Assembly (NCBI GenBank): GCA_036512955.1
Contig: DATBZX010000066.1
Location: 1 to 44,945 of the forward strand
Reading direction: 5' to 3'
DNA from: DASRAA01 sp036512955
Lineage (GTDB): Bacteria; Acidobacteriota; Terriglobia; Terriglobales; Acidobacteriaceae
Length of the DNA stretch: 44,945 nucleotides
A model generated the notes under the pieces. The model searched no databases. It worked only from the letters and a program-made list of their open reading frames with translations, and had not been told where the DNA came from. The translations under genes and the position numbers were made by a program. Position 1 is the stretch's first letter, and each line of letters begins with the position of its first letter. Of the stretch, positions 33,752 through 42,309 are shown piece after piece.

Positions 33752-35605
33752 ATGGCGACTGACCTGATTACTCGATTGCAAAAAGGTGCTGTCCTTTGCG
33801 ACGGCGCCATGGGGACACTCCTGCTCTCCAAGGGTATCTTCATTGACCGCTGTTATGACGAGCTGAACTTGTCCCAGCCGGACCTGATTCGCGGCATCCA
33901 CACGGAATACCTCAAGGCCGGCGCTGAGGTCATAGAAACAAACACCTTTGGCGCCAATTCGTTTCGGTTATCGAAACACGGATGCGTGGATAAGTTGTCC
34001 GAAATCAACCGCCGGGGGGTCCGCCTGGCCCGGGAAGCCGCCAAGAGCTTCGATGCCATGGTCGCCGGAGCAGTAGGCCCGCTTGGCGTCCGCATTGAGC
34101 CACTGGGCAAGATCGCCCTCTCCGAGGCGCGTGAAGCCTTTCGCGAGCAGATCACCGCCCTGAACGAGGAAGGCGTCGATCTTATCGTGCTGGAGACGTT
34201 CGGCTACCTGGAAGAGCTGCACCAGGCGATTCTGGCGGCCCGTGAAGTCAATCCCAGCCTGCCCGTAGTGGCGCAAGTCACCATCGATGAGGAAGGCAAC
34301 TGTCTCGATGGATCGAGTCCCGAGCATTATGGACGGCAACTGGAGGCCTGGGGCGCTGACGTGATCGGCATCAACTGCAGCGTCGGCCCGGTGCCAGTGC
34401 TGGATGCCTTGGAGCGGGTACGCGCTGTCACCTCCGTCCCCCTGTCAGCCCAGCCTAACGCCGGAATGCCTCGCGCCGTGGATGGCCGCACCATCTTTCT
34501 TTCTTCGCCCGAATACATGGCGAATTATGCTGAAAAATTTGTCGAGATCGGCGTGTCCCTGATCGGTGGTTGCTGCGGCACCACTCCCGACCACATCCAC
34601 GACATGAAGGGACGGCTCAAGAAGAAGTTCGTCTCGACGCCGCCCGTTGTTAAGTCGTCTGCGCCGGTTCAGCATCTCGTGGATCCACCGCCGCTGGGCG
34701 ACCGTTCGCAGCTTGGCCGCAAGATTGCTGACGGCGAATTCGTAGTGATGGTGGAAATCGTTCCCCCGAAAGGGACAGACGGTACCAGGGAAATTGAGGG
34801 TTCGCGATACCTGAAATCGGTGGGCGTCAATGCCGTCAACATCCCGGACAGCCCTCGCGCCTCAGCCCGCATGAGCAACCAGGCCCTGTGCCTGATGGTT
34901 GCCCAGCAGGTGGGGATCGAACCCATCCTGCATTACACCTGCCGCGACCGCAACGTATTGGGCATCCAGTCCGACTTACTTGGCGCCAGCGCGCTGGGAA
35001 TTCGCAACTTGATTTGTATCACTGGCGATCCGCCGAAGATGGGCAGTTATCCGGACGCCACCGCTGTGTTCGACGTGGATGCCATCGGATTGGTCAATAT
35101 CGTGCACAATCTGAACCACGGGCTCGATATTGGCAGCAACCCCATCGGTAACGGCACCAAGTTCGTGATCGGTGTCGGAGCCAATCCCGGCGTACCTAAC
35201 ATTGATGAGGAGATTCGCCGCTTTGAATACAAAGTGCAGGCTGGGGCAGAGTACGCCGTCACCCAGCCCGTCTTCGACCTGCGCCTGTTGGAGGATTTCC
35301 TGCGCCGCATCGAGCACTGCCGGATTCCCATCGTTGCCGGCATCTGGCCGCTGGTCAGCGCCCGCAATGCCGAGTTCATGAAGAACGAGTTGCGCGTGTC
35401 TGTCCCCGACGAGATCATCGCGCGTATGTCCCGTGCCGGCACCGCCGAGGCCGCCCGCGCTGAAGGCGTTGCTATCGCGCGCGACATGCTGGCGGCGGTT
35501 CGCACCATGGTGCAAGGTGTGCAGATCAGCGCCCCCCTGGGACGCTACTCGTCCGCCGTTGATGTGCTGGAAGCGCTGGGGAGTTCGAAGGTTCCTTCGG
35601 TCTAG
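33752..35605 (+). CDS. Bifunctional homocysteine S-methyltransferase / methylenetetrahydrofolate reductase
   Basis: A 617-residue fusion. The N-terminal domain (about 1-295) is a zinc-dependent homocysteine S-methyltransferase with DGAMGTLL, ETNTFGAN, GINCSVGP, and the zinc motif GGCCGTTP (Cys274, Cys275). The C-terminal domain (about 315-610) is a MetF-type flavin reductase with MVEIVPPKGTD, HYTCRDRN, NLICITGDPP, AVTQPVFD and GIWPLVSARN. The order matches B. subtilis YitJ. It would reduce methylene-THF and use the methyl group, or another methyl donor, to make methionine. There is no B12-binding domain. The ATG at 33752 has no Shine-Dalgarno. It stands alone. Confidence 0.93.
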   Translation: MATDLITRLQKGAVLCDGAMGTLLLSKGIFIDRCYDELNLSQPDLIRGIHTEYLKAGAEVIETNTFGANSFRLSKHGCVDKLSEINRRGVRLAREAAKSFDAMVAGAVGPLGVRIEPLGKIALSEAREAFREQITALNEEGVDLIVLETFGYLEELHQAILAAREVNPSLPVVAQVTIDEEGNCLDGSSPEHYGRQLEAWGADVIGINCSVGPVPVLDALERVRAVTSVPLSAQPNAGMPRAVDGRTIFLSSPEYMANYAEKFVEIGVSLIGGCCGTTPDHIHDMKGRLKKKFVSTPPVVKSSAPVQHLVDPPPLGDRSQLGRKIADGEFVVMVEIVPPKGTDGTREIEGSRYLKSVGVNAVNIPDSPRASARMSNQALCLMVAQQVGIEPILHYTCRDRNVLGIQSDLLGASALGIRNLICITGDPPKMGSYPDATAVFDVDAIGLVNIVHNLNHGLDIGSNPIGNGTKFVIGVGANPGVPNIDEEIRRFEYKVQAGAEYAVTQPVFDLRLLEDFLRRIEHCRIPIVAGIWPLVSARNAEFMKNELRVSVPDEIIARMSRAGTAEAARAEGVAIARDMLAAVRTMVQGVQISAPLGRYSSAVDVLEALGSSKVPSV

Positions 35606-35649
35606 CCGCACCCCAACCCTGGTTTCGCAATTTGTCAAAGGAGTTCCTC

Positions 35650-36936
35650 ATGAAGTCGCTGGTAATAGTGCTGCTCTCGTTTCTGGTTCCAGCCTTGTCC
35701 TCGGCGCAGGATTTGCCCGTGCTGGTGACCTCAGAAATGCCTCAATTGCTGACGATTTACAAGGAACTCCACCAGCACCCTGAGTTGTCGCACCAGGAGA
35801 AGCAGACCTCGGCCAGGCTGGCTGAGGACTTGCGCAAGGCTGGCTTCACCGTCACCGAAAACGTTGGCAAGTACGATGACGGCACCGCTGCTTACGGCGT
35901 CGTTGCCGTCATGAAGAACGGTGCTGGCCCCACCGTGCTGGTGCGCACTGATATGGACGCACTGCCGGTCGAAGAGAAGACGGGCCTCTCATACGCGAGT
36001 AAGGCTCGTTCCAAGAACGAAGTAGGCGACGAGGTCGGCGTGATGCACGCCTGTGGTCATGACATCCATGTGACTACGATGATTGGCGTCGCCCGTGCGG
36101 TCTCGCAGATGAAGGACAAGTGGCATGGCACTCTCATTCTTATCGGACAGCCTTCGGAAGAGCGCGTCGATGGCGCTCGCGCCATGCTCGCTGACGGCCT
36201 CTACGCTCGCTTTGGCAAGCCGGACTACGCTATCGCGTTGCACGATGACGCCACTCTGGAAGCCGGCAAGGTCGGCGTCGTTTCTGGCCCCGCTCTCGCT
36301 GCCGTCAACTCCGTGGACGTCACCATGCGCGGCGTTGGTTCTCACGGTGCCCGGCCCGAGATGAGCAAGGACCCGGTTGTCCTCTCCGCCGAATTCATCA
36401 TGATGATCCAGACCATCGTCAGCCGCCAGATTCCGCCCCAGGACCCCGCGGTAGTTACGGTGGGCACGATCCGCGGCGTCGCCAAACGCAATATCATCCC
36501 CGACGAAGTGTCGATGGGCTTGACCATCCGCTCTTTCAATGACGATGTGCAGAAGCAGATCCTCGCCGACCTTAAGCGAACGGCTGAGGGGATCGCGATC
36601 GCTGGCGGCGTCCCTTCCGACCGCATGCCAGTAGTCACCGTGCTGGCGGAAAGCTCACCTGTTACTTACAACGATCCCGAACTGGCCGATCGGCTGCGCG
36701 CAATGTGCGTTCGTGTGCTGGGCGCGACCAACGTCGTCAAGTCCGGGCCCGAAATGGTGAGCGAAGATTTTGGACTGTTCGGCCTGAACCGGCAGATCCC
36801 GGCGGTGCAGATGCGACTGGGCGCCGTTGCCCCAGAAAAGATCGCCGAAAGCCAACGCTCCGGGAAGCCCTTGCCGTCATTACACTCGAGCCTCTTCGCG
36901 CCGCTGCCCGAATACCGACAATTCGCACGGGCGTAA
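35650..36936 (+). CDS. Secreted M20-family amidohydrolase
   Basis: A 428-residue metal-dependent amidohydrolase of the M20D (hippurate/IAA-amino-acid hydrolase) type with a signal peptide (about 1-20, ending LSSAQ). Metal-site motifs are visible: RTDMDALPVEE, HACGHD (133-138), GQPSEER, ALHDD and, near the end, VSEDFGLF and LHSSLF. The 'QPAEE' motif of the family appears as QPSEE, which keeps the catalytic glutamate. The dimerisation lid sits around residues 215-330. The substrate is an N-acyl or amide compound, unknown, hydrolysed outside the cytoplasm. The ATG at 35650 follows AAAGGAG at normal spacing. Confidence 0.9.
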   Translation: MKSLVIVLLSFLVPALSSAQDLPVLVTSEMPQLLTIYKELHQHPELSHQEKQTSARLAEDLRKAGFTVTENVGKYDDGTAAYGVVAVMKNGAGPTVLVRTDMDALPVEEKTGLSYASKARSKNEVGDEVGVMHACGHDIHVTTMIGVARAVSQMKDKWHGTLILIGQPSEERVDGARAMLADGLYARFGKPDYAIALHDDATLEAGKVGVVSGPALAAVNSVDVTMRGVGSHGARPEMSKDPVVLSAEFIMMIQTIVSRQIPPQDPAVVTVGTIRGVAKRNIIPDEVSMGLTIRSFNDDVQKQILADLKRTAEGIAIAGGVPSDRMPVVTVLAESSPVTYNDPELADRLRAMCVRVLGATNVVKSGPEMVSEDFGLFGLNRQIPAVQMRLGAVAPEKIAESQRSGKPLPSLHSSLFAPLPEYRQFARA

Positions 36937-37036
36937 TTATCATGACCTCAGCCGTCGTGGACCTGATGAGCAAATGAGCGGTCCGCTCGTCTTCAATTTC
37001 TCGAATTCTTGATGATCGCTTGCTTCGGATCAGAGA

Positions 37037-37053
37037 TAGAATGAGCACGGGAG
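37037..37053 (+). promoter_or_regulatory. -10-like box and Shine-Dalgarno of xseB
   Basis: TAGAAT (37037-37042) is followed by CGGGAG (37048-37053), 7 nt before a TTG codon. This sets TTG at 37061 as the start of xseB, since no ATG exists before the conserved N-terminus. Confidence 0.5.
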
Positions 37054-37060
37054 TTTACGC

Positions 37061-37300
37061 TTGGCCAAGTTTGAAGAATCTCTCCAACGCCTGGAAACGA
37101 TCGTTGCGGAACTGGAAAAGGGGGACGTCTCCCTTGACCGTGCGCTGGAGCTTTTTGATGAGGGCATGAAGCTATCCGGTTCCTGTCGCAAGGAACTCGA
37201 AGAAGCCGAAGGCAAAGTGGAAATCCTGCTGAAGCGCGATGGCAAGCTGCAGCCGGAAGCCTTCGAACCCGTGGCCCAACCTGGCGACACCGCCAAATAG
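37061..37300 (+). CDS. xseB: Exodeoxyribonuclease VII small subunit
   Basis: XseB is the small helical subunit of exonuclease VII, which cuts single-stranded DNA into oligonucleotides. The 79-residue product shows the family signature FEESLQRLETIVAELEKGDV, then LDRALELFDEGMKL and a charged helix EEAEGKVEILL. The start is TTG at 37061, with CGGGAG upstream. The large subunit xseA is not adjacent, and ispA, often next to xseB, lies 3 kb downstream after two unrelated genes, so a common xseAB-ispA layout seems to have been broken here. Confidence 0.88.
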   Translation: MAKFEESLQRLETIVAELEKGDVSLDRALELFDEGMKLSGSCRKELEEAEGKVEILLKRDGKLQPEAFEPVAQPGDTAK

Positions 37301-37407
37301 TCGATCGCCGTTACTGGCTTTCCTCTCTCCCGCGCAGCGATGCAACGCACTACTGCTTACCTTGTTTAGCGCCATCCGTCTATCACAGCTCAAGGAAGGG
37401 ATGTGCC

Positions 37408-37788
37408 ATGCGGCCTATCAATGTTGTTGTTGCTCACCGCGATCCTGCACTAACTGAAAACTTCCTGCAATCGATACAGAGACCGTTTCATGTTGTCGAA
37501 ACTGCAAGTTGTCTGACCGAAATCCGTAACACAGTCGCCAGGCTTAGGGCCCCGCTCGCCATCGTGGATCTCGAACTAATCAGCTTCGCCGAGCTGGGAG
37601 AACTCTGCCGCGAGTTCCCCGCGACCGCATTTGTCTGCACCCATCGCCTCGCTGACGACGCCATGTGGTCGCAGTCGCTGTCCGTGGGTGCAGTGGATTG
37701 CTGCGTGGCGAGCGACTTATCCAAAATTCTGCGGGCGTCGGATCACTACATTGCCAGCAGAGAATCGCAGGCTGTTGCTGTCGCCTGA
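37408..37788 (+). CDS. Degenerate response-regulator receiver-like protein
   Basis: A 126-residue single-domain protein with receiver-like alternation: VVVAHRDPALTENFL (beta1-alpha1), LAIVDLEL, where the Asp could be the phosphorylation site, and a final strand CCVASD. The conserved acidic pair after beta1 is reduced to one Asp, and the Lys after beta5 is displaced (ASDLSK), so phosphotransfer is doubtful. The ATG follows AAGGAAGGG. It sits between xseB and the TPR gene. It may be a decoy receiver or a protein-interaction module; no kinase lies nearby. Confidence 0.6.
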   Translation: MRPINVVVAHRDPALTENFLQSIQRPFHVVETASCLTEIRNTVARLRAPLAIVDLELISFAELGELCREFPATAFVCTHRLADDAMWSQSLSVGAVDCCVASDLSKILRASDHYIASRESQAVAVA

Positions 37789-37878
37789 CGGCCACTCCGG
37801 CGGGCGTCGCACCGGCGCCCGCTTGACTGCGTCAGCACTCCCGTTTAGCTTGAAGAGTTATATCTGAGTCAGTGTGCA

Positions 37879-40101
37879 TTGATATCTCTTCGGCCATTTT
37901 CCGCATTCCAATTCCGTCTTCGCAGGGATAGCTCCCCGCAATTCATAACGCTGCTGCTTGGGTTGATCGCATGCGTACCGCTGTACGGGTTGGCCCAAAC
38001 TTCTCCCGCTCCCAAGAGTGCGCTTACGTCCTCTGCCATGGACGACTTGCCCGCTCGCATGAACGCCGTTGGCACCGCCCAGCAGGCTGGCAACGTCGTC
38101 AAGATTGCCGAAGCGAACCGTGGGCTGATCGCCGTCGGACTCCGGGCAATGGCTGAACTTAAGCTGGCACAGGGGGACAACAAACAAGCCATCGACCTGT
38201 ACAAGCGTTCCCTGGAATTCGAGAACACAACCAACGCCCACATCACCCTGGCTCTTGCCTATATGCGCGCCCAACGTACCGACGACGCGCTGGCCGAGAT
38301 CGGGCCCATTCTCAAGTCCGATCCCAAGAACGCCGATGCCTGGAACGTTCAGGGCAAGCTGTTGATGGACAAGAAAGAATACGGCGCGGCCGCCGAGTCA
38401 CTCACTCGTTCGCTCCAGTTGCAGAACAACGTGATCGTGGCCTACGCCCTGGCAACCGCTTACTTGAATCAGCATGACACGGAAAAGGCCGCCATCATCT
38501 TTAAGCAGCTCAGCGCGGCCACCGGAGACCGTGCCAGTCTATACATCATGACCGGCCGGGCCTACCAGAATGCCGGCATGATGGACGATGCCGTGCGCGA
38601 GTTCACCCACGCCGCCCAACTCGACGCCAAGGCTTCGCGTGCGCACTACTTCATTGGACTGCTCTACATGGTGCAGAACGAGTGGGTCGCCACTCCCGAG
38701 GCGCGCCAGCAGTTCATTGAGGAAGTCAAGGTGAATCCCAGGGACTTCTTCGGCAATTTCTTTCTGGGCTACATCGAAAACAACGACAAGAATTACGATG
38801 CCTCCGACCGGTATCTCGCTGCCGCCGCAGCCGACAAGCCTGACTGGCCCGAGCCTTACCTTTATATGGGTCTGAACGCCTATGCCCTCCGCGACAACAA
38901 ACGAGCGGAAGAGCTTCTGCGCAAAGCCATCGCCCTCACCGGAGACGACAAGGCCCGCAATAACTACCAAATCCGCAGGGCGTATTACGTCCTGGGGCGC
39001 ATCTGTATTTCGAGCGGGCGCAAGGACGAGGGTGTCACCTACACCAAGATCTTCTCGGAGATGCAGGACAAGACCATGGCTGACAGCCGCGCCAACACTC
39101 CTGCCTCCAAGAGCCAGGGAACCATGGGGTCTGGCATGGCGGGTGAGCCATCCGTGCCCACGACTGCGGTCATCGATCCCAGCGCGCAGCCCGGCGACAC
39201 TGCGCCGCAACTCACACCGCAGGAGAAAGCTGACATCAAGACCGCCGAGCAGCGCATTAGCTCGCTACTTGGCAATGCCTACAACGATCTCGGCACCTCC
39301 GAAGCTCGCCAGAAGCAGTACGCGATTGCGCTTGGCGATTTTCAGCAGGCGGAAAAGTGGAATCCCGCCATCCCTCACCTGATGCGCAATATCGGCTTCT
39401 CCGCCTTTCGCGCTACTGATTACGCAGAAAGCGCTCGCGCCTTGAAGGCGGCCGTCCAACAGGAGCCCGGCGACAAGATCATCCCGCCCATGCTCGCCAT
39501 GGCGCTGTTTTCCAGCGGACAGTATGCGGACGCCGTCAAGGCTTTCGATCAGATTGGCGATGTCGCCTACTCCGACCCCCGCGTCGCCTGCGCGTGGGCA
39601 TCGTCGCTGGCGCACACCAATCAGCCGGCAAAGGCTGCAGCAATACTTGCGCGGTTGACGCAACAGCCGCCTTCTCCCGATGTTCTATTGCTCGTCGGCC
39701 AGGTGTATGGCGAGATGGGCAATCAGCAGCAGGCGCTGGCCAACTTCCAAAAGGCCAGCCATGACGCCCCCACTTTGCAGCGCGCGCACTACCTGGCCGG
39801 GATGGCGCAGCTTCGCCTCAAGCAACCCGCGAGTGCGGTGGTTGAATTCGAGGCGGAAATAAAGCTCAACCCTGATGACGCCGACGCGCAATATCAACTC
39901 GGCAAGACCTTGCTCGAACAGGGCAAGGCAAGAGAATCGCTTCCCCACCTGCAAGCCGCGGCGAAGCTCAGTCCGGACCTCCCAGATGTTCATAACCAGC
40001 TACAGAGCGCTTATCGCAAGGCGGGCCGTATCGCCGACGCCGATCGCGAAGCCAAACTCGCCGCCGATAGCAAGACCGCATCGACAACGCCCAAGCCATA
40101 A
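37879..40101 (+). CDS. Secreted tetratricopeptide-repeat protein
   Basis: The 740-residue product has a hydrophobic signal (about 20-40, ending LYGLAQ) and at least twelve TPR units in two blocks (about 80-395 and 450-720). These are separated by a linker rich in Ser, Thr and Pro (about 400-445). Units such as AHITLALAYMRAQRTDDALAE, AHYLAGMAQLRLKQPASAV and AQYQLGKTLLEQGKARESL are clear. TPR proteins of this size usually scaffold envelope complexes, but no partner is named here. The TTG at 37879 is the only start that keeps the signal peptide; CTG at 37864 is also in frame. The Shine-Dalgarno is weak, so the start is uncertain. Confidence 0.8.
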   Translation: MISLRPFSAFQFRLRRDSSPQFITLLLGLIACVPLYGLAQTSPAPKSALTSSAMDDLPARMNAVGTAQQAGNVVKIAEANRGLIAVGLRAMAELKLAQGDNKQAIDLYKRSLEFENTTNAHITLALAYMRAQRTDDALAEIGPILKSDPKNADAWNVQGKLLMDKKEYGAAAESLTRSLQLQNNVIVAYALATAYLNQHDTEKAAIIFKQLSAATGDRASLYIMTGRAYQNAGMMDDAVREFTHAAQLDAKASRAHYFIGLLYMVQNEWVATPEARQQFIEEVKVNPRDFFGNFFLGYIENNDKNYDASDRYLAAAAADKPDWPEPYLYMGLNAYALRDNKRAEELLRKAIALTGDDKARNNYQIRRAYYVLGRICISSGRKDEGVTYTKIFSEMQDKTMADSRANTPASKSQGTMGSGMAGEPSVPTTAVIDPSAQPGDTAPQLTPQEKADIKTAEQRISSLLGNAYNDLGTSEARQKQYAIALGDFQQAEKWNPAIPHLMRNIGFSAFRATDYAESARALKAAVQQEPGDKIIPPMLAMALFSSGQYADAVKAFDQIGDVAYSDPRVACAWASSLAHTNQPAKAAAILARLTQQPPSPDVLLLVGQVYGEMGNQQQALANFQKASHDAPTLQRAHYLAGMAQLRLKQPASAVVEFEAEIKLNPDDADAQYQLGKTLLEQGKARESLPHLQAAAKLSPDLPDVHNQLQSAYRKAGRIADADREAKLAADSKTASTTPKP

Positions 40102-40117
40102 CCTGCTCTTCCGCTGG

Positions 40118-40171
40118 TCATCCTGAGAAAAGCGAGCGCGCATCCCGCCGAGCGTAGTCGAAGGCCCCCTA
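40118..40171 (+). repeat. Dispersed repeat of the TCATCCTGAG...AGTCGAAGG type, copy 2
   Basis: It matches 15081-15126 at both ends, with a longer middle here. It directly precedes the tandem hairpin pair. Confidence 0.6.
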
Positions 40172-40193
40172 CAGCCGCGATACATCTTTGTGC

Positions 40194-40353
40194 CCCATCC
40201 TATCGTCGGCTTCCGGCGATAGGGTGGGAGCTGTCCGCGACACGCATGCACGAGCCGCGCCAGCCGCGGCTGCGGCTGGGTGCCCCATCCTATTGCCGGT
40301 TTCCGGCAATAGGGTGGGAGCCTTTCGCCATACGCTCCGCGAGCCGCGTAGCG
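40194..40353 (+). repeat. 90-bp tandem hairpin pair
   Basis: Two near-identical 16-bp hairpins, at 40194-40228 and 40284-40318, are exactly 90 bp apart. The stems read CCCATCCTATCGTCGG and CCCATCCTATTGCCGG; each is complementary to its own right arm, apart from a G-T pair at the same place and one more G-T pair in the first copy. A C-G pair in copy 1 is a T-A pair in copy 2. CCGCGTAGCGG (40343-40353), the flank of the triple-hairpin family, follows the second copy after 24 nt. This stretch fills most of the space between the TPR gene and ispA. Confidence 0.78.
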
Positions 40354-40390
40354 GCCCACTACCTCACTGCGCCACAACACTCGCGGTTGT

Positions 40391-40396
40391 TATACT
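40391..40396 (+). promoter_or_regulatory. Putative -10 box of ispA operon
   Basis: TATACT ends 9 nt before the ispA ATG, with TCCC-rich DNA and no Shine-Dalgarno between. This fits a leaderless mRNA. Confidence 0.42.
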
Positions 40397-40405
40397 TCCC
40401 TCTTC

Positions 40406-41287
40406 ATGCTCAAGGACATCCTCGAACAAGGACGCATCGTTACCGACCAGGCCCTGGAGCGGCTGCTCCCGGCGCCCACGCAATATCCCACATCCATTCA
40501 TCAGGCAATGCGCCACAGCGTTTTCGCTGGAGGCAAGCGCCTGCGTCCCATCCTCTGCATGGAAGCCGCTCGCGTCGTCGCGGGCTCCCTTCCGTCGGGC
40601 GTCGAAGAGCTGGGGTCCGCGCTGGAAATGCTGCACACCTACTCCCTCATCCACGACGACCTGCCTGCGCTCGACAATGACGACCTGCGCCGCGGCCGTC
40701 CTACCTGTCACAAGATTTTTGGCGATGCCATCGCGATTCTCGCCGGGGACGGCTTGCAGACTTACGCGTACGAAGTCCTTGCCAAGTTGCAGTGTCCCGC
40801 CGAAGCGCGTGTCGCCATCATCGCGGAAGTCGCGCACGCCACCGGCACCATCGACGGCATGATTGGCGGACAGGTGATGGACCTTGAAGCCGAGCACCAG
40901 CATCCCGACGCCAAAACCCTGGAGTACATTCACCGCTCTAAGACTGGAGCGCTGCTCACAGCCAGCGTAGTCACTGGCGGGCTCTATGCCGGAGGAAATG
41001 CCTCGCAGGTCCAAAGCCTGCGCGATTTTGGCATGAACATCGGGCTGGCCTTCCAGATTGTCGATGACGTGCTCGACGTGACCCAGACCTCCGAGCAACT
41101 CGGCAAGACCGCTGGCAAAGATACCGCCACTGAGAAGGCGACCTACCCTTCGCTGTTCGGAATCGACGCTTCGATCAAGAAAGCCGACGAGTTGGTGAAG
41201 AAGGCCTCCGACGCGCTCGACCGATTTGAAGGACGTGCCGAGGCGCTGCGCGAAATCGCTGCATTTCTGGTGGAGAGGAAGAAATAG
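40406..41287 (+). CDS. ispA: Polyprenyl (farnesyl/geranylgeranyl) diphosphate synthase
   Basis: This 293-residue enzyme adds isopentenyl diphosphate to allylic diphosphates. It has FAGGKRLRP, the first Asp-rich motif DDLPALDNDD, RRGRPTCHK, the lysine in HRSKTGALL, and the second Asp-rich motif FQIVDDVLD with GKTAGKD. The two residues before the first Asp motif (LIHDD, with YS upstream) suggest a medium chain such as farnesyl or geranylgeranyl, but chain length cannot be fixed. The next ORF follows 3 nt after the stop and bshB1 overlaps that, so the three form an operon. Confidence 0.92.
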   Translation: MLKDILEQGRIVTDQALERLLPAPTQYPTSIHQAMRHSVFAGGKRLRPILCMEAARVVAGSLPSGVEELGSALEMLHTYSLIHDDLPALDNDDLRRGRPTCHKIFGDAIAILAGDGLQTYAYEVLAKLQCPAEARVAIIAEVAHATGTIDGMIGGQVMDLEAEHQHPDAKTLEYIHRSKTGALLTASVVTGGLYAGGNASQVQSLRDFGMNIGLAFQIVDDVLDVTQTSEQLGKTAGKDTATEKATYPSLFGIDASIKKADELVKKASDALDRFEGRAEALREIAAFLVERKK

Positions 41288-41290
41288 GAA

Positions 41291-41443
41291 ATGGCAAGTC
41301 GCAAGGAACCTAAGCTGCGGCACGATGAGTATCAGCGCGCCATGAAACGTGCGCTCGCGTGTAAACCGTTTCTTAAGAGTGACGGCAAGTATCTGTCGCG
41401 CGACGAAGCCCATGACCGCCAAGAACTGCGGAAGCACAAATGA
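41291..41443 (+). CDS. Small basic protein between ispA and bshB1
   Basis: A 50-residue, strongly basic ORF (about 17 Lys, Arg and His) starting ATG at 41291, 3 nt after the ispA stop. It begins MASRKEPKLRHDEYQRAMK and has KPFLKSDGKYLSRDEAHDRQ in its second half. TAGGAA just upstream is a short-spaced Shine-Dalgarno. Its TGA overlaps the bshB1 ATG (ATGA), which argues that it is translated. It has no recognised domain and no Cys pair; nucleic-acid or membrane-phosphate binding is possible from charge alone. Confidence 0.6.
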   Translation: MASRKEPKLRHDEYQRAMKRALACKPFLKSDGKYLSRDEAHDRQELRKHK

Positions 41444-42204
41444 ACGATTCCCTCGATGTTCTCGCCATCGCCGCGCACCGCGACGATGTAGAGCAAACTT
41501 GCGGCGGCACGCTGCTGAAGATGGCGCGCCAGGGCGCGCGCATCGGCATTCTCGACCTCACCCAGGGAGAGTTGGGATCACGCGGATCCGCCGAATCTCG
41601 CGCCAGCGAGGCGACCGACGCGGCGCGCATTTTGCAAATTGCATGGCGCGAGGCCCTCGATATCCCCGATGGCCGGGTCGAGAACAACTACGCCAACCGC
41701 ATCAAGATTGCGCGCGTTATTCGCGAGCAGCGCCCACGCGTGGTAATCCTGCCCTACTGGAAAGGCCGCCATCCCGATCACTACACCTGCGCCACGCTCG
41801 GCTACGAGGCCTGCTTTCTCGCTGGCCTGAGGCGACTGGGACACACCTCGGCCACACAGGACATCGATCCGTTCACGGTCCACGTTCTGCGCGAACTCGC
41901 ACCGCACCGCCCCTTCAAGATCGTATACGCCACGCTCTACTACGACGTGAGACCGACGTTCGTCGTTGATATCACCGCCGAATTCGAGAGCAAGCTTGAA
42001 TCCATCTTCGCTTACAAAGAGCAGTTCGCCGACCAGGCCGCCGGCAGCAAAGACTTTCCCGTCCATGCCGAAATCCGCGAGCGCGTCGCCGCGATGGCGC
42101 ACTTCTACGGCATGATGGCCGGGGTTAAGTACGGCGAGCCGTTCTTCCAGAAAGAAGTTGGACTGGTGGACGACCTGCGTCTGGTACCGGTGCAGTCCAT
42201 CTAG
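41440..42204 (+). CDS. bshB1: Bacillithiol biosynthesis deacetylase BshB1
   Basis: A 254-residue LmbE-like zinc deacetylase. The metal site is seen as AAHRDDVEQTCGG (in place of the usual AHPDD) and GRHPDHYT; the C-terminal YGMMAGVKYGEPF is typical of BshB1, which removes acetyl from GlcNAc-malate during bacillithiol synthesis. The AHRDD variant keeps the His and both Asp residues. It is coupled to the small ORF by ATGA overlap and to ispA upstream. Other steps (bshA, bshC) are not in the window. The bacilliredoxin at 26116-26550 supports the pathway. Confidence 0.88.
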   Translation: MNDSLDVLAIAAHRDDVEQTCGGTLLKMARQGARIGILDLTQGELGSRGSAESRASEATDAARILQIAWREALDIPDGRVENNYANRIKIARVIREQRPRVVILPYWKGRHPDHYTCATLGYEACFLAGLRRLGHTSATQDIDPFTVHVLRELAPHRPFKIVYATLYYDVRPTFVVDITAEFESKLESIFAYKEQFADQAAGSKDFPVHAEIRERVAAMAHFYGMMAGVKYGEPFFQKEVGLVDDLRLVPVQSI

Positions 42205-42247
42205 ACCGGTTTCCGAGTTGCTGTACCCTGTAAACAGGGGTGGAAGA

Positions 42248-42309
42248 GCCGCGCTTTAGCGCGGCGTTATCGCGCCCTTTTTGAATATTGAGCCGGGTTT
42301 CAACCCGGC
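42248..42309 (+). repeat. Palindromic repeat unit, intergenic copy of the leuS element
   Basis: Hairpin GCCGCGC-TTTA-GCGCGGC (42248-42265), a 26-nt spacer, and a perfect hairpin GCCGGGTT-TC-AACCCGGC (42292-42309). The second hairpin is identical to the one inside leuS, in the same order relative to the first. A separate hairpin GGCCGG/CCGGCC is at 42365-42385. Confidence 0.75.
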
